Source: Paraglaciecola chathamensis S18K6 | Lineage (GTDB): Bacteria; Pseudomonadota; Gammaproteobacteria; Enterobacterales; Alteromonadaceae | Direction of reading: 5' to 3' | NCBI GenBank assembly: GCA_000314955.1 | Contig: BAEM01000016.1 | Coordinates: 24,044-88,043, forward strand | Length of the DNA stretch: 64,000 nucleotides | Part shown: positions 8,834-17,758 of the stretch, in pieces | How positions within the stretch are numbered: position 1 is the stretch's first letter | Layout: every line of letters begins with the position of its first letter | The notes under the pieces: model-generated | What the model was told of the DNA's origin: nothing | The model's input: only the letters and a program-made list of their open reading frames with translations | Databases searched by the model: none | Position numbers and translations under genes: made by a program

Positions 8834-10435
8834 ATGAATAACCACGCATTGAATAGAAACCTGATAGAGCGCGTTGCCCTAGGTGACCTGCTACGTAAGC
8901 GCAGCAGAGACAGCGGCGAGCAGCCTGCCATTGTAGATTTTCCAGCCGGTGAGCGCCGTGCAACCAGCTATAACGAATTAAACAAACGGGTGAATCAGTT
9001 GGCCCACGGCTTAATCGCAAAGGGCGTTAAACAAGGGGACAAACTGGCGTTATTCTCAACCAATCAGCGCGACATGCTTACCGTGTATTTTGCCTGCTAC
9101 AAACTCGGTGTAATTGCCGTACCGATTAATTTTATGCAAGGCGTAGACGATGTGCGCTACAACCTTGAACACAGCGAAACCTCAGCCGTTGTTTACGAAG
9201 CGATGTTTGCCGAGCTAGTGCACGCCAGCACCGAAGGTAATCCACACATCAAGCTGACGGTGCAAATGGGCAATACCAAGGGCAAAACTGATTACAGCTT
9301 AGAAGCGCTGCTCGATAATCAAAGTGAGCAAGAGATTAATGACCGTATTATTGAGGACAGAGACACGGCCCACATGATCTACACTTCGGGCACCACTTCA
9401 CGACCTAAAGCGGTTGAGTCATCCCATCTGGCGCTGACCATAGCGGCGTTAACCGGTGCCATTGAGCTTGAGCTAAATCGATATAATCGCATGTTGTTGG
9501 TGCTGCCGCTGTTCCATTGTGCGGCATTATCTGTGCTGCACCCAGTGATGATGCGCGGGGGCTGCACTGTGCTGCACGCCGCATTTGACCCTAACATTAT
9601 TGTGGATAGTCTTGAGCAGGAAAAAATCGAAACCGCCGTGTTCATGCCCATGATGTGGCATGCACTGCTCGCTACGCCGAATGTTGAACAGCGCGACTTT
9701 AAACACTTCAAATTAGGGGTGTATTCCATGGCTGCTATGAATAGTAGAAGCCTAGAAAAAGTACGTAAAACCTTTGGGTGCGTGATGCATTTGGGCAGCG
9801 GCCAAACCGAGTTCGCCCCCGTTGCCTGTATGTATCGAGATAAAACCCCAACCGAATTCAGCGAAGGTAATTATTGGGGGGAGCCCGTTTGTACTGGTGA
9901 GCAAGCGATTATTGATAAGCAAGGCAACGAGCTTCCCAACGGCGAAGCGGGAGAGATCGTATGGCGCGGGCCACAAGTTATGAGTGGCTACTATAAAAAT
10001 GAGCAAGCCACAGCGGAAGCGGGTAAATTCGGCTGGCATCACACGGGAGATATCGGCTTAATCGATAACCAAGGCCAACTGCTGTTTATTGACCGGATCA
10101 AAGACACGATAAAATCGGGTGGCGAAAATGTTTCATCACAAAAAGTAGAACAGGTGCTTGAGCTATTTGACGGTGTTGAACGAGCCGCTGCTTTTGGCGT
10201 GAGTCACCCTCATTGGGGGGAAGCTGTATGTGCCTGTATTATAAGCAGTACTTTGAGCGAACCAGACATTCCCAGTATCGAGGACCACTGTAAAGCGCAG
10301 CTAGGGAAGTTCGAAGTCCCTAAAGCTATTTTCATCTGCGAAACATTACCCGTAACAGGCACAGGAAAAATCAGAAAGGTAGAGCTAAGAGCGCAATATA
10401 AAGACTTGTTTATACCCATTCCAGTCAATAATTAA
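8834..10435 (+). CDS. Acyl-CoA synthetase (AMP-binding; AtuH-like)
   Basis: The 533-residue adenylate-forming ligase carries the P-loop-like YTSGTTSRPK (residues about 184-193), the HTGDIG motif, DRIKDTIKSGGENVSS, and the C-terminal catalytic lysine in GTGKIRK. It would activate a carboxylic acid, for example citronellate or geranate, to its CoA thioester for the upstream carboxylase pathway. The frame stays open upstream to 8717 inside the SDR gene. ATG 8834 is preferred because GAGGA lies 7 nt before it; ATG 8828 would be too close to that site. It is the last gene before a strong terminator. Substrate specificity cannot be read from the sequence. Confidence 0.82.
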   Translation: MNNHALNRNLIERVALGDLLRKRSRDSGEQPAIVDFPAGERRATSYNELNKRVNQLAHGLIAKGVKQGDKLALFSTNQRDMLTVYFACYKLGVIAVPINFMQGVDDVRYNLEHSETSAVVYEAMFAELVHASTEGNPHIKLTVQMGNTKGKTDYSLEALLDNQSEQEINDRIIEDRDTAHMIYTSGTTSRPKAVESSHLALTIAALTGAIELELNRYNRMLLVLPLFHCAALSVLHPVMMRGGCTVLHAAFDPNIIVDSLEQEKIETAVFMPMMWHALLATPNVEQRDFKHFKLGVYSMAAMNSRSLEKVRKTFGCVMHLGSGQTEFAPVACMYRDKTPTEFSEGNYWGEPVCTGEQAIIDKQGNELPNGEAGEIVWRGPQVMSGYYKNEQATAEAGKFGWHHTGDIGLIDNQGQLLFIDRIKDTIKSGGENVSSQKVEQVLELFDGVERAAAFGVSHPHWGEAVCACIISSTLSEPDIPSIEDHCKAQLGKFEVPKAIFICETLPVTGTGKIRKVELRAQYKDLFIPIPVNN

Positions 10436-10494
10436 TCACTCAGCAAAAATTTAAAAAGGACTTAATCCAAGCGTTTTAATATTTCACAGGCAAT

Positions 10495-10524
10495 AAAAAA
10501 GCGCGTTAATAAACGCGCTTTTTT
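10495..10524. terminator. Bidirectional Rho-independent terminator between the terpene operon and rpoH
   Basis: A perfect 13-bp inverted repeat (AAAAAAGCGCGTT at 10495-10507 and its complement at 10512-10524) encloses a 4-nt loop. The stem has A-tracts on the left and T-tracts on the right, so it can end transcription from both strands. It sits between the convergent stops at 10435 and 10541. Confidence 0.93.
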
Positions 10525-10540
10525 GGTATCAATGAGTGGA

Positions 10541-11392
10541 TTATGACATCGCACTCTGTAACTTTTTCATAGCGTTCTTTTCGATTTGACGAACACGCTC
10601 TGCAGATACTTGGTACTTATCTGCAAGATCTTGCAATGTGGTTTTATCGTCACTTAACCAACGCGTCTGAATAATATGTTGGCTACGCTCATCAAGGGTT
10701 TTTATCGCAGAGTAAAGCTTTTGTGATGCGGTCGCATCCCAATCGGCATTTACTACTTCTGTTTCAACGTCAGGGCTTTTATCTTCTAAAAACTGTACTG
10801 GCGCGAAGCTGCCACTTTCGTCGTCATCGGCAGACAAGTCAAACGCTTGGTCATGGCTACTCATGCGAGCTTCCATCTGTAGCACTTCTTTCTCGCTTAC
10901 CCCAAGATCGCTTGCAACCTTTTGTACTTCTGCATGGGTAAACCAACCTAAACGCTTTTTGTTTTTACGTAGATTAAAGAATAACTTACGCTGCGCTTTG
11001 GTGGTCGCAACTTTCACTATACGCCAGTTACGAAGTACAAATTCGTGAATTTCTGCTTTTATCCAATGTACAGCAAAAGACACTAATCGAACGCCTACTG
11101 TAGGGTCGAAACGTCTCACTGCTTTCATTAGTCCAATGTTACCTTCTTGGATTAAATCCGCTTGAGGTAAGCCGTAGCCAGAATAAGATTTAGCAATATG
11201 CACAACAAAACGTAGATGAGACATAATCAGCTTTCTTGCAGCTAATAAATCGTCTTCCTGTTGTAAACGTTCTGCTAGACCTTTCTCTTCTTCAGCGGAC
11301 AACATATCAATGCTGCTAACAGCTTGAACATAAGTTTCGATGCTACCGGTCTGTGGAACGGTTAACGTTAATGCACGCATATCTGTAGTCAT
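10541..11392 (-). CDS. rpoH: RNA polymerase sigma-32 factor (heat shock)
   Basis: This 283-residue protein is nearly identical in length to E. coli RpoH (284). Region 2 reads [14 protein letters not shown] then [17 protein letters not shown], followed by the RpoH-specific box [14 protein letters not shown]. Region 4 has the helix-turn-helix [25 protein letters not shown]. It directs transcription of heat-shock genes. The chosen start ([10 protein letters not shown]) has GAGGTGA 5-6 nt upstream; the frame extends six codons further to 11410, but without a ribosome site. E. coli rpoH mRNA forms a temperature-sensitive structure around its start; I did not establish one here. The upstream region has a CRP-like site. 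Confidence 0.96.
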   Translation of the reverse strand: MTTDMRALTLTVPQTGSIETYVQAVSSIDMLSAEEEKGLAERLQQEDDLLAARKLIMSHLRFVVHIAKSYSGYGLPQADLIQEGNIGLMKAVRRFDPTVGVRLVSFAVHWIKAEIHEFVLRNWRIVKVATTKAQRKLFFNLRKNKKRLGWFTHAEVQKVASDLGVSEKEVLQMEARMSSHDQAFDLSADDDESGSFAPVQFLEDKSPDVETEVVNADWDATASQKLYSAIKTLDERSQHIIQTRWLSDDKTTLQDLADKYQVSAERVRQIEKNAMKKLQSAMS

Positions 11393-11922
11393 AATCACCT
11401 CGTGTAACATTGTGTTCTAGGAACCATGCAATGACTTTGCCATCCCAGAACTGCTTTGAGTTTACGCTTGTTGTAATAGACCACTCAAAGGCGAAAAAAT
11501 TTCATGTAGCGACTGATGTTTCAGTAATATATTATACAAAAAACAGATCTCTGTGATCCAGATCAATTGAAAAGTTTTACTGCGCTACTTTTGGGGGTTG
11601 CTCATACTTCATGAACAACGAATGATGCAACCATAATAACAGTTACCATTGTACGCAAGAACTATCTTCGCAATATTAATATTCTATTACATATGCTGGT
11701 CTTTCATCACATTTGATAGACTATATTGATCTTTTTTTGTTTTATTGAAGTAAAAACAATCCTTTGTCGTATTTACAAGGTTTAAAATAGTCTGTTAGTC
11801 TGACTTTGTTCAAAAAAACGACGAAAGTACATCGAAGGTACTAAAATTAATTTGCAGCGCTCCCCAAGCGTTATATCTTTTGGACTAAATAGTCTTAATA
11901 AAATGTTTTCATAGGGATGTAA
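11393..11922. other. Long AT-rich divergent regulatory region
   Basis: This 530-nt gap separates rpoH (minus) from the EAL-HDOD gene (plus). It contains a CRP-like sequence at 11552-11567 and an AT-rich stretch from about 11690 to 11800. A short palindrome, GACTAAATAGTC, lies near 11882-11893, about 30 nt upstream of the plus-strand gene. I see no convincing ORF or structured RNA in it. Confidence 0.5.
11552..11567. promoter_or_regulatory. CRP-like binding site upstream of rpoH
   Basis: TGTGATCCAGATCAAT fits the E. coli CRP consensus TGTGA-N6-TCACA in the left half and the central GATC-like spacing, with the right half reduced to TCAAT. It lies 160 nt upstream of the rpoH start. CRP control of rpoH is known in E. 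coli; here it is inference. Confidence 0.45.
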
Positions 11923-13164
11923 ATGTTCGCCTTTATTGCTCGTCAGCCTATTTTAGATCGTAAACGTGATGTATTTGCCTACGAATTGCTTTTCCGAGAC
12001 GGTAAAAACAATTGTTTTCCCGATGCCACTCGCGATGAACGTACCGAAAAGCTCATCGCTAAGCATTATCTTACGCTAGGATTGGATGACATTTCTTGCA
12101 ATAAAAAGTCGTTTATCAACTTCCAAAAAGAAACATTAGTCAATGGCTTACCTGACGTTCTTGACCCGTCAAATGTGGTTGTCGAACTATCCGATACCGT
12201 ATTACCTCACGACGCTTTGTTAGATGTGTGCCGGCAAGTCAAAAATACCGGTTTTACCATTGCGTTAGATGATCATAAACTCGATCCTAAATGGGATGAT
12301 TTTTTACCTTACGTCGACATAGTTAAGGTGAACATCATGCAAAGTGACTATGACGGTATAGCTAAGGGGATGCCTAGGTTACTAGATTCCAATGTAAAAT
12401 TGGTTGCTGAGCAGATAGATACCCAGCAAGATTTCGAAATTTATCGAGACATGGGCTTTGATTATTTCCAAGGTTATTTTTTCGCTAAACCAGAGGCGAT
12501 AAAACAACAGAATTTACCCACCTCAAAGCTAACCTTAGTCGAGTTAATGGGTGTGAGCTCAAGCGAAACGTTTGACATAGAGCGCGTTAACTCTGTGATA
12601 GAGCACGATGTTGGCTTATCTTATATGTTGTTGCGCTTTGTGAATAACCCTATGGTTAACAAGCGTTACAAGATTACGTCATTACGCCATGCTATAACTT
12701 ATATGGGCGAAGTGGAGCTCAAGAAGTTTGTCGCCTTGTTGGCTTTAGCGAACCTTAATGATGACAAACCGATAGAGTTATTACACTTATCTCTTGTACG
12801 GGCTAAGTTTTGTGACTTGGTGGCGCGTGAATCGAAGAAAGGTGATAACCCACCAGTAGGCTTTTTAGTGGGGTTATTTTCATTGTTGGATGCAATATTA
12901 GATCAACATATGGATACCTTGCTCAATCAATTGCCAATTGATGATGACGTAAAGTTTGCATTAAGTGGTGGGCAAAATGATTTGTCTATTTATTTAGTGC
13001 TGGCGAAGGCATTTGAAAGTGCTAATTGGCTCAAGGTTATCCGCATTGCTGGCTTGCTGAAAATAGACCAAAAGCGCCTGCACAGTATGTTTAATCAGGC
13101 GATTGTGTGGGGTAACGGCTTGCGTCAATCTGTATCGCCACACTTTCCTGAATCAAAAGTATAG
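11923..13164 (+). CDS. EAL-HDOD signalling protein (YuxH family), EAL part degenerate
   Basis: This 413-residue soluble protein has an N-terminal EAL-like domain (about 1-190) and a C-terminal HDOD domain (about 200-390). The EAL signature is changed: ELLFRD in place of EALxR, DDHKLDPKW in place of the DDFGTG loop, and EQIDT in place of EGVE, while QGYFFAKP is kept. The metal-binding set for c-di-GMP hydrolysis is therefore incomplete, and binding or scaffolding is more likely than catalysis. Related proteins in Vibrio and Shewanella affect motility and biofilm. GGGATG lies just before the ATG. The gene stands alone after a long regulatory gap, and a hairpin (13218-13237) follows it. Confidence 0.85.
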   Translation: MFAFIARQPILDRKRDVFAYELLFRDGKNNCFPDATRDERTEKLIAKHYLTLGLDDISCNKKSFINFQKETLVNGLPDVLDPSNVVVELSDTVLPHDALLDVCRQVKNTGFTIALDDHKLDPKWDDFLPYVDIVKVNIMQSDYDGIAKGMPRLLDSNVKLVAEQIDTQQDFEIYRDMGFDYFQGYFFAKPEAIKQQNLPTSKLTLVELMGVSSSETFDIERVNSVIEHDVGLSYMLLRFVNNPMVNKRYKITSLRHAITYMGEVELKKFVALLALANLNDDKPIELLHLSLVRAKFCDLVARESKKGDNPPVGFLVGLFSLLDAILDQHMDTLLNQLPIDDDVKFALSGGQNDLSIYLVLAKAFESANWLKVIRIAGLLKIDQKRLHSMFNQAIVWGNGLRQSVSPHFPESKV

Positions 13165-13217
13165 CCACTCGTTTCTAGTAGTTTACCAATTGCTTTTGCA
13201 GCGACTTACATCCTGTC

Positions 13218-13237
13218 GCCTGAGATTTACCTCAGGC
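13218..13237. terminator. Hairpin between convergent EAL-HDOD gene and ftsX
   Basis: GCCTGAG (13218-13224) pairs with CTCAGGC (13231-13237) across a 6-nt loop. No strong T-run follows on either strand, so it may be a weak terminator or only a boundary hairpin. It lies between stops at 13164 and 13243. Confidence 0.4.
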
Positions 13238-13242
13238 AAATA

Positions 13243-14223
13243 TTACTTAGGCTCAATTGCGCTCACATGGCGCTTCACGGAAATCATTGAGCCAACAAGC
13301 CCCAATACAACAGATGTAGAAAGCATAATAAGTAGGGTGCTGAAATCAACGCCTGTAAGGGTAAATTGCTTTTGATAAAGCGCACTAACAGCTTCAACAC
13401 TTGAGCTCATCCACCATAGTAAGCAAATCACAGTAAACCAGGCCAACAATCCACCTAATAAGCCGTACCAAAAGCCTGTGTACATGAAGGGGCGTTGAAT
13501 AAAGGCGTCAGTGGCACCCACGAGTTTCATCACTAAAATTTCATCTTTTTTGCTTAAAATATTTAGTCTAATGGTGTTACCTATAATCAACACCACGGCT
13601 AAAAATAGCAACAATGCGATCATAGTGACCAACTCTTTGGCCACCGTGAGAATAGCGTCTAGACGTTGTAACCATTCTAAATCCAGCTTGCCGATATCGA
13701 CTTCTCGCTCGCTACGCAGTTTATCGAGTAGCAAACGCGCGGCGGCAGGGCCAGCATGCTTTTCGGTAGGGGCCACTAAAACCACGGGAGGTAACGGGTT
13801 CTTGTCAAGATACGCAATCGCATCACCAAAGCCTGAAAGTGTCTTAAATTCGTTTAGAGCGTCATCTGCGGGTATGTAAGTGACTTTACTAACCTCTGGC
13901 CAAGAATTAATGCGCGTCAGTAATTGGTCAATATGTTGTTTGGACGTTTCAGCTTTTAAAAATAGCGATATTTCGGAAGCCTGATCCCAACCGGCATTTA
14001 TCTGCTCAGCATTTTTGACCAGAATATATAGGGTGCTGGGTAAGGTAATACTTAATCCGAGTACGCCTATGGTCATCAATGAAGCGGCCCCTGCTCGCCA
14101 CATTTCACCTAAGCTACCTAACGCTTGGCGAAGATGGCTGAGAAAAAACATTTGAATGCGTTGAAGAATAGAAATTTGACTTAGTTGAGCGCCTCTAGAG
14201 CGCCCTTTAAATAATAAACTCAT
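13243..14223 (-). CDS. ftsX: Cell division ABC transporter permease FtsX
   Basis: The 326-residue membrane protein follows the FtsX plan: a cytoplasmic N-terminus, a first membrane helix at about 45-68, a periplasmic loop of about 110 residues (SEISLFLKAETS to LDLEWLQRLDAI), then three more helices. The segment NTIRLNILSKKDEILVMKLVGATDAFI after the second helix is a conserved FtsX signature. With FtsE it acts at the septum, controlling peptidoglycan amidase activation through EnvC-type partners. The order ftsY-ftsE-ftsX on one strand is that of E. coli; ftsE ends 70 nt upstream. It is the last gene of this operon. Confidence 0.95.
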   Translation of the reverse strand: MSLLFKGRSRGAQLSQISILQRIQMFFLSHLRQALGSLGEMWRAGAASLMTIGVLGLSITLPSTLYILVKNAEQINAGWDQASEISLFLKAETSKQHIDQLLTRINSWPEVSKVTYIPADDALNEFKTLSGFGDAIAYLDKNPLPPVVLVAPTEKHAGPAAARLLLDKLRSEREVDIGKLDLEWLQRLDAILTVAKELVTMIALLLFLAVVLIIGNTIRLNILSKKDEILVMKLVGATDAFIQRPFMYTGFWYGLLGGLLAWFTVICLLWWMSSSVEAVSALYQKQFTLTGVDFSTLLIMLSTSVVLGLVGSMISVKRHVSAIEPK

Positions 14224-14293
14224 TCTTCAAACTCACTTATGTGTGTGCGGCCAGTTAATGCTGAGTTGGTGTTCAGCTGCATGAGCGCTCTGA

Positions 14294-14968
14294 TTAAAAG
14301 TCTTGAGATAGGCCATCGGTGATCATTTGCCCATTTTTAAGGGTCAGTGTGCGGTACTTCATGCGAGCAATCAGGCCCAAATCATGAGTTGCGATAAAGA
14401 CTGATACCCCAGCTTGGTTAAAATCTTCAAATAAGCGGATGATTTCCATCGACAGTTTTGGATCTAAATTACCGGTTGGTTCATCTGCTAACAACAGTGG
14501 CGGCTTGTTCACGACAGCGCGAGCTATGCCGACTCGCTGCTGTTCACCGCCAGAAAGCATAATAGGCAGGTTTTTCACTTTATCGCGCAGGCCCACCATT
14601 TCAAGCGCCGCATGTACTCGTTTGCTGGTTTCTTTATGGGAATAGCCCTCAATAATGAGCGGCAAAGCGACGTTGTCGAACACGCTTTTATCCATCAATA
14701 ATTGATGGCTTTGAAATATCATACCGATATCACGGCGAATATAGGCAATTTGCCGACGGCTGATTTGATTTAGGTCATGACCATTGATCAACACTTTTCC
14801 TACAGTAGGGCGTTCCATCAAACTGATCAGTTTCAACAAGGTACTTTTACCCGCGCCGGAGTGGCCGGTGAGAAAAGCCATCTCACCAGGCTCAATGTGA
14901 AAGTCAACTTTGCGCAGTGCTTGTTGCCCTCCAGGGTAGGTTTTACTGACTTGCTGAAATTTGATCAT
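14294..14968 (-). CDS. ftsE: Cell division ATP-binding protein FtsE
   Basis: The ABC ATPase has 224 residues (E. coli 222). Walker A is GHSGAGKS at about 35-42, the signature is [14 protein letters not shown], and Walker B is [12 protein letters not shown] with the switch His in ATHD. It powers FtsX-dependent control of septal wall hydrolases. The ribosome site AAGAGTG lies just before the ATG, and ftsY ends 24 nt upstream, which supports co-transcription. Confidence 0.96.
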   Translation of the reverse strand: MIKFQQVSKTYPGGQQALRKVDFHIEPGEMAFLTGHSGAGKSTLLKLISLMERPTVGKVLINGHDLNQISRRQIAYIRRDIGMIFQSHQLLMDKSVFDNVALPLIIEGYSHKETSKRVHAALEMVGLRDKVKNLPIMLSGGEQQRVGIARAVVNKPPLLLADEPTGNLDPKLSMEIIRLFEDFNQAGVSVFIATHDLGLIARMKYRTLTLKNGQMITDGLSQDF

Positions 14969-14992
14969 AGCATCACTCTTGGCGCGTTCGGC

Positions 14993-16456
14993 TTATTGAC
15001 TACTTTGGGCATTCGCATCAGTGCCGCTCTCAGCAAAGAGTGCTTCCACAAATTCATCACTGGCAAATGGACGTAAATCGTCAATCCCTTCGCCTACACC
15101 TATATACCGAATAGGAATTTTAAATTGGTCGGCTAAGGCGAAAATGACCCCGCCTTTTGCGGTGCCATCTAACTTGGTTAATGTGATGCCTGACAGACCC
15201 ACTGCCTGATTAAATAATTTAGTTTGGCTAACAGCGTTCTGACCCGTCGCTGCATCTAGGGTTAACATGACTTCGTGAGGTGCGTTTGGATTAATTTTTC
15301 GCATAACGCGCAACACTTTTTTCAGCTCTTCCATCAGGTGTTCTTTGTTTTGCAGACGCCCTGCGGTGTCAGCAATCAGTACATCCACATTGCGAGCCTT
15401 CGCTGATTCAAGAGCATCATAAATTACTGACGCGCTATCAGAGCCAGTTTTTTGCGCTATCACAGGGATGTTATTACGCTCCCCCCATACTTGTAGTTGT
15501 TCAACCGCAGCAGCTCTGAAGGTATCGCCGGCGGCTAACATCACTTTTTTGCCCTGTGACTGAAATTGCTTAGCCATTTTACCTATGGTGGTGGTTTTAC
15601 CTACGCCATTAACCCCAACCATCAAAATAACAAACGGGCCCTCATCTGCTTCAGGCACAAGTGGCTGACTGACTTCTTGTAATATTTCGCTCATCTGTTG
15701 CTTGAGTAATTGATACAAGGCATCGCCGTCTTTTAATTGGTTACGTTTCGCGCCATCAGTCAATTTTTTAATGATTTTATTGGTGGTATCCATACCCACA
15801 TCAGCGACTAATAACTGTGTTTCCAATTCTTCGTATAAATCATCATCTATGGCTTTACCACGAAACAAGCTGACAAAACCGCTACCTAAGTTAACTTTGG
15901 TACGCGACAAGCTCTGTCTTAACTTGGCAAATAGTCCCATTTTGGCTGGTTTCTCTGATTCTGGCTCAGGTGTCGGCTCTGGTTCAGGTGTTAATTCTAA
16001 CGCTGTTTCTTGCACCTCTGAGGTGATTTCTACTATCTCGCCAGGTTGCTCAATTTCAGCTGTTTTTTCAATTTCATCAGCTTCTTCAATTTCATCTGGT
16101 TCTTCAATTACAGGTGAGGTTGAAACATCAGCTTCTTCCAGCTCAGAGGCCAAGACGGAGGCGGATTCGTCTATGTCATTCGTTTGACTACTCTCACCCA
16201 TAAGAGACTGTTTATCGGTAAGGGGCGGCTCATCTACCGCGCTTTCTACTTCCACAGCAGGATGAGCATGAGAAGCGTTTTCTACCTCAGTCTCCACAAC
16301 ATTATCAGGGGCACGCTCTTGCTCGACAACTTGCTCGTCGATGATTTCATCGCTTTGCTGCGGTATTTCTTGGGCTTCTTCTGGTGCGCTCTGAGGGGGA
16401 TTTTGTGGCTCTGACTTGGGCTTGTCTTTTTTGAGCCAACCGAAAAACTTGGACAT
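14993..16456 (-). CDS. ftsY: Signal recognition particle receptor FtsY
   Basis: This 487-residue protein begins MSKFFGWLKKDK, followed by a long acidic A-domain (about 15-185) rich in Glu with repeated DEIE/AEIE units. The NG GTPase domain follows, with GVNGVGKTTTIGK (G1), DTFRAAAVEQL, DTAGRLQNKEHL (G3), TKLDGTAKGG (G4) and IGVGEGIDDLRPF. It docks the SRP-ribosome complex at the inner membrane. I chose the start at 16456 because AAGGA precedes it and because this N-terminus matches known FtsY proteins; the frame is open 15 codons further up. It diverges from rsmD, as in many Gammaproteobacteria. Confidence 0.95.
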   Translation of the reverse strand: MSKFFGWLKKDKPKSEPQNPPQSAPEEAQEIPQQSDEIIDEQVVEQERAPDNVVETEVENASHAHPAVEVESAVDEPPLTDKQSLMGESSQTNDIDESASVLASELEEADVSTSPVIEEPDEIEEADEIEKTAEIEQPGEIVEITSEVQETALELTPEPEPTPEPESEKPAKMGLFAKLRQSLSRTKVNLGSGFVSLFRGKAIDDDLYEELETQLLVADVGMDTTNKIIKKLTDGAKRNQLKDGDALYQLLKQQMSEILQEVSQPLVPEADEGPFVILMVGVNGVGKTTTIGKMAKQFQSQGKKVMLAAGDTFRAAAVEQLQVWGERNNIPVIAQKTGSDSASVIYDALESAKARNVDVLIADTAGRLQNKEHLMEELKKVLRVMRKINPNAPHEVMLTLDAATGQNAVSQTKLFNQAVGLSGITLTKLDGTAKGGVIFALADQFKIPIRYIGVGEGIDDLRPFASDEFVEALFAESGTDANAQSSQ

Positions 16457-16540
16457 ATTAAATAGAAATCCTTGGAAAATCGTTGAATTAATTGAGTACA
16501 CTTACGTTACTTTGCAGCAATGATAGCATTCCTACTATAA

Positions 16541-17125
16541 ATGAAGCGAGACGTAAAAAAGACTCAAGCCGCCAATGGCGCAATTCGTATTATCAGCGGG
16601 CAATGGCGTGGGCGTAAATTGCCGGTGATGAACGTTCAAGGCTTAAGGCCAACCACAGATAGAAACAAAGAAACTTTGTTCAATTGGTTGATGGCATATA
16701 CCCAAGATAGCCGCTGCTTAGACGTATTTGCAGGCAGCGGAGGCTTGGGGTTTGAGGCACTTTCTCGCTACGCTAAACACGTTACGTTTATTGAGTTAGA
16801 CAAAAATGTTGCGCGCAATTTACAGCAAAACCTGATCACCTTGAAAGCCACAGAAGATAGCGCAAAAGTGCTATGTGGTGATGCTTTAAGTTATTTAAAG
16901 CAGCTAAACGATGAGTTTGATTTGATTTTTGTGGACCCACCTTTTAATCAAAACCTTGTTCCTAAAGCCATTGAGAGCATTGAACAGGGTGGTTTGCTCG
17001 CCAAAGATGGTTTGATTTATATTGAATGCGAAACACAAAATGCTCAATACAATGTGCCGCCTCAATGGCGTTTATTAAAAGAGAGCAAAACTAGCCAGGT
17101 GACAGCGCGGCTGTATCAAGGCTAG
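16541..17125 (+). CDS. rsmD: 16S rRNA (guanine966-N2)-methyltransferase RsmD
   Basis: The 194-residue class I methyltransferase has the RsmD N-terminus IRIISGQWRGRKLPV, then RPTTDRNKETLFNWL. The SAM-binding motif is LDVFAGSGGLGFEALSR and the catalytic motif is FVDPPF. It methylates G966 of 16S rRNA during 30S assembly. The ribosome site is not obvious just upstream of the ATG. It is divergent from ftsY with an 84-nt gap, the usual arrangement, and its stop faces the DUF416 gene 20 nt away. Confidence 0.95.
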   Translation: MKRDVKKTQAANGAIRIISGQWRGRKLPVMNVQGLRPTTDRNKETLFNWLMAYTQDSRCLDVFAGSGGLGFEALSRYAKHVTFIELDKNVARNLQQNLITLKATEDSAKVLCGDALSYLKQLNDEFDLIFVDPPFNQNLVPKAIESIEQGGLLAKDGLIYIECETQNAQYNVPPQWRLLKESKTSQVTARLYQG

Positions 17126-17145
17126 TTGCTGATGGCATAATAAAA

Positions 17146-17736
17146 CTAAGGAGTAATATCGATTCCGATGTTACTCATACCCTCGCCGATAGCGATTGCT
17201 TTTAACGCTTTACATGTTTCGCCATTTTTAGGGCTATTGGCTAACAAAGTGAGCAACTCTTGTTGGATTTCGATTTCCCATTGCATCAGTGGGTGCTGTT
17301 TTATTTCTTCGTCTGTTATTTCGTCATCAGAGGTGGCTTCAACAAAGGTTTCCACTGTGCCTTGGGCGAGTTTACTGACCACAACGGCACCTTGTAGATC
17401 TTCTCCCATTAACAATAAAATAAGCGCAGACATTGACATGGCGGTGTCGATAGCCGGGTAAACGCCTATGCTGTCGTAATCGTTAGGGTCAGGTACGTTT
17501 GCTTCTACCTTTTCCAGTTGTGCGGCAAAATTGATTTTTGTTTTCGGATGAGCAAGCCATTCCCAGATCACATTTAAACTATTTCGATATGGGCTAGGGT
17601 CTGCAAATTCGGTCGCTTCACAAAAAAGCTGGTAATTCGGTAACATACGCTCTAATAACGCTGCTGAAAAGGCAACCGACTGCCAAGTCTCTAATTCTCT
17701 AACTTGTTGAAAAATAGTTAGTTTGTTTTCTTTCAT
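17146..17736 (-). CDS. DUF416 family protein (YjaG-like)
   Basis: This 196-residue soluble protein matches the length of E. coli YjaG, a DUF416 member of unknown function. Recognisable parts are the N-terminal WQSVAFSAALLERMLPNY, the NSLNVIWEWL segment, and the C-terminal acidic DDEITDEEIKQHPLMQWEI. It is probably all-helical with no signal peptide or membrane helix. It lies 22 nt after the start region of a MarC-family gene on the same strand, so the two are likely co-transcribed. Its molecular role is not known. Confidence 0.85.
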   Translation of the reverse strand: MKENKLTIFQQVRELETWQSVAFSAALLERMLPNYQLFCEATEFADPSPYRNSLNVIWEWLAHPKTKINFAAQLEKVEANVPDPNDYDSIGVYPAIDTAMSMSALILLLMGEDLQGAVVVSKLAQGTVETFVEATSDDEITDEEIKQHPLMQWEIEIQQELLTLLANSPKNGETCKALKAIAIGEGMSNIGIDITP

Positions 17737-17758
17737 TGTTACCTCGTTGTTCCGCTTC

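Noticed and set aside
16020..16130. Repeated TTCAATTTCATC-type text
   Set aside because: These are codon repeats of the acidic DEIE/AEIE units in FtsY, not a separate DNA repeat.
15771..16187. 138-codon plus-strand frame opposite ftsY, Ser-rich
   Set aside because: It is the antisense of the acidic, repetitive FtsY A-domain; GAA/GAT-rich coding gives a long open Ser-rich antisense frame by composition.
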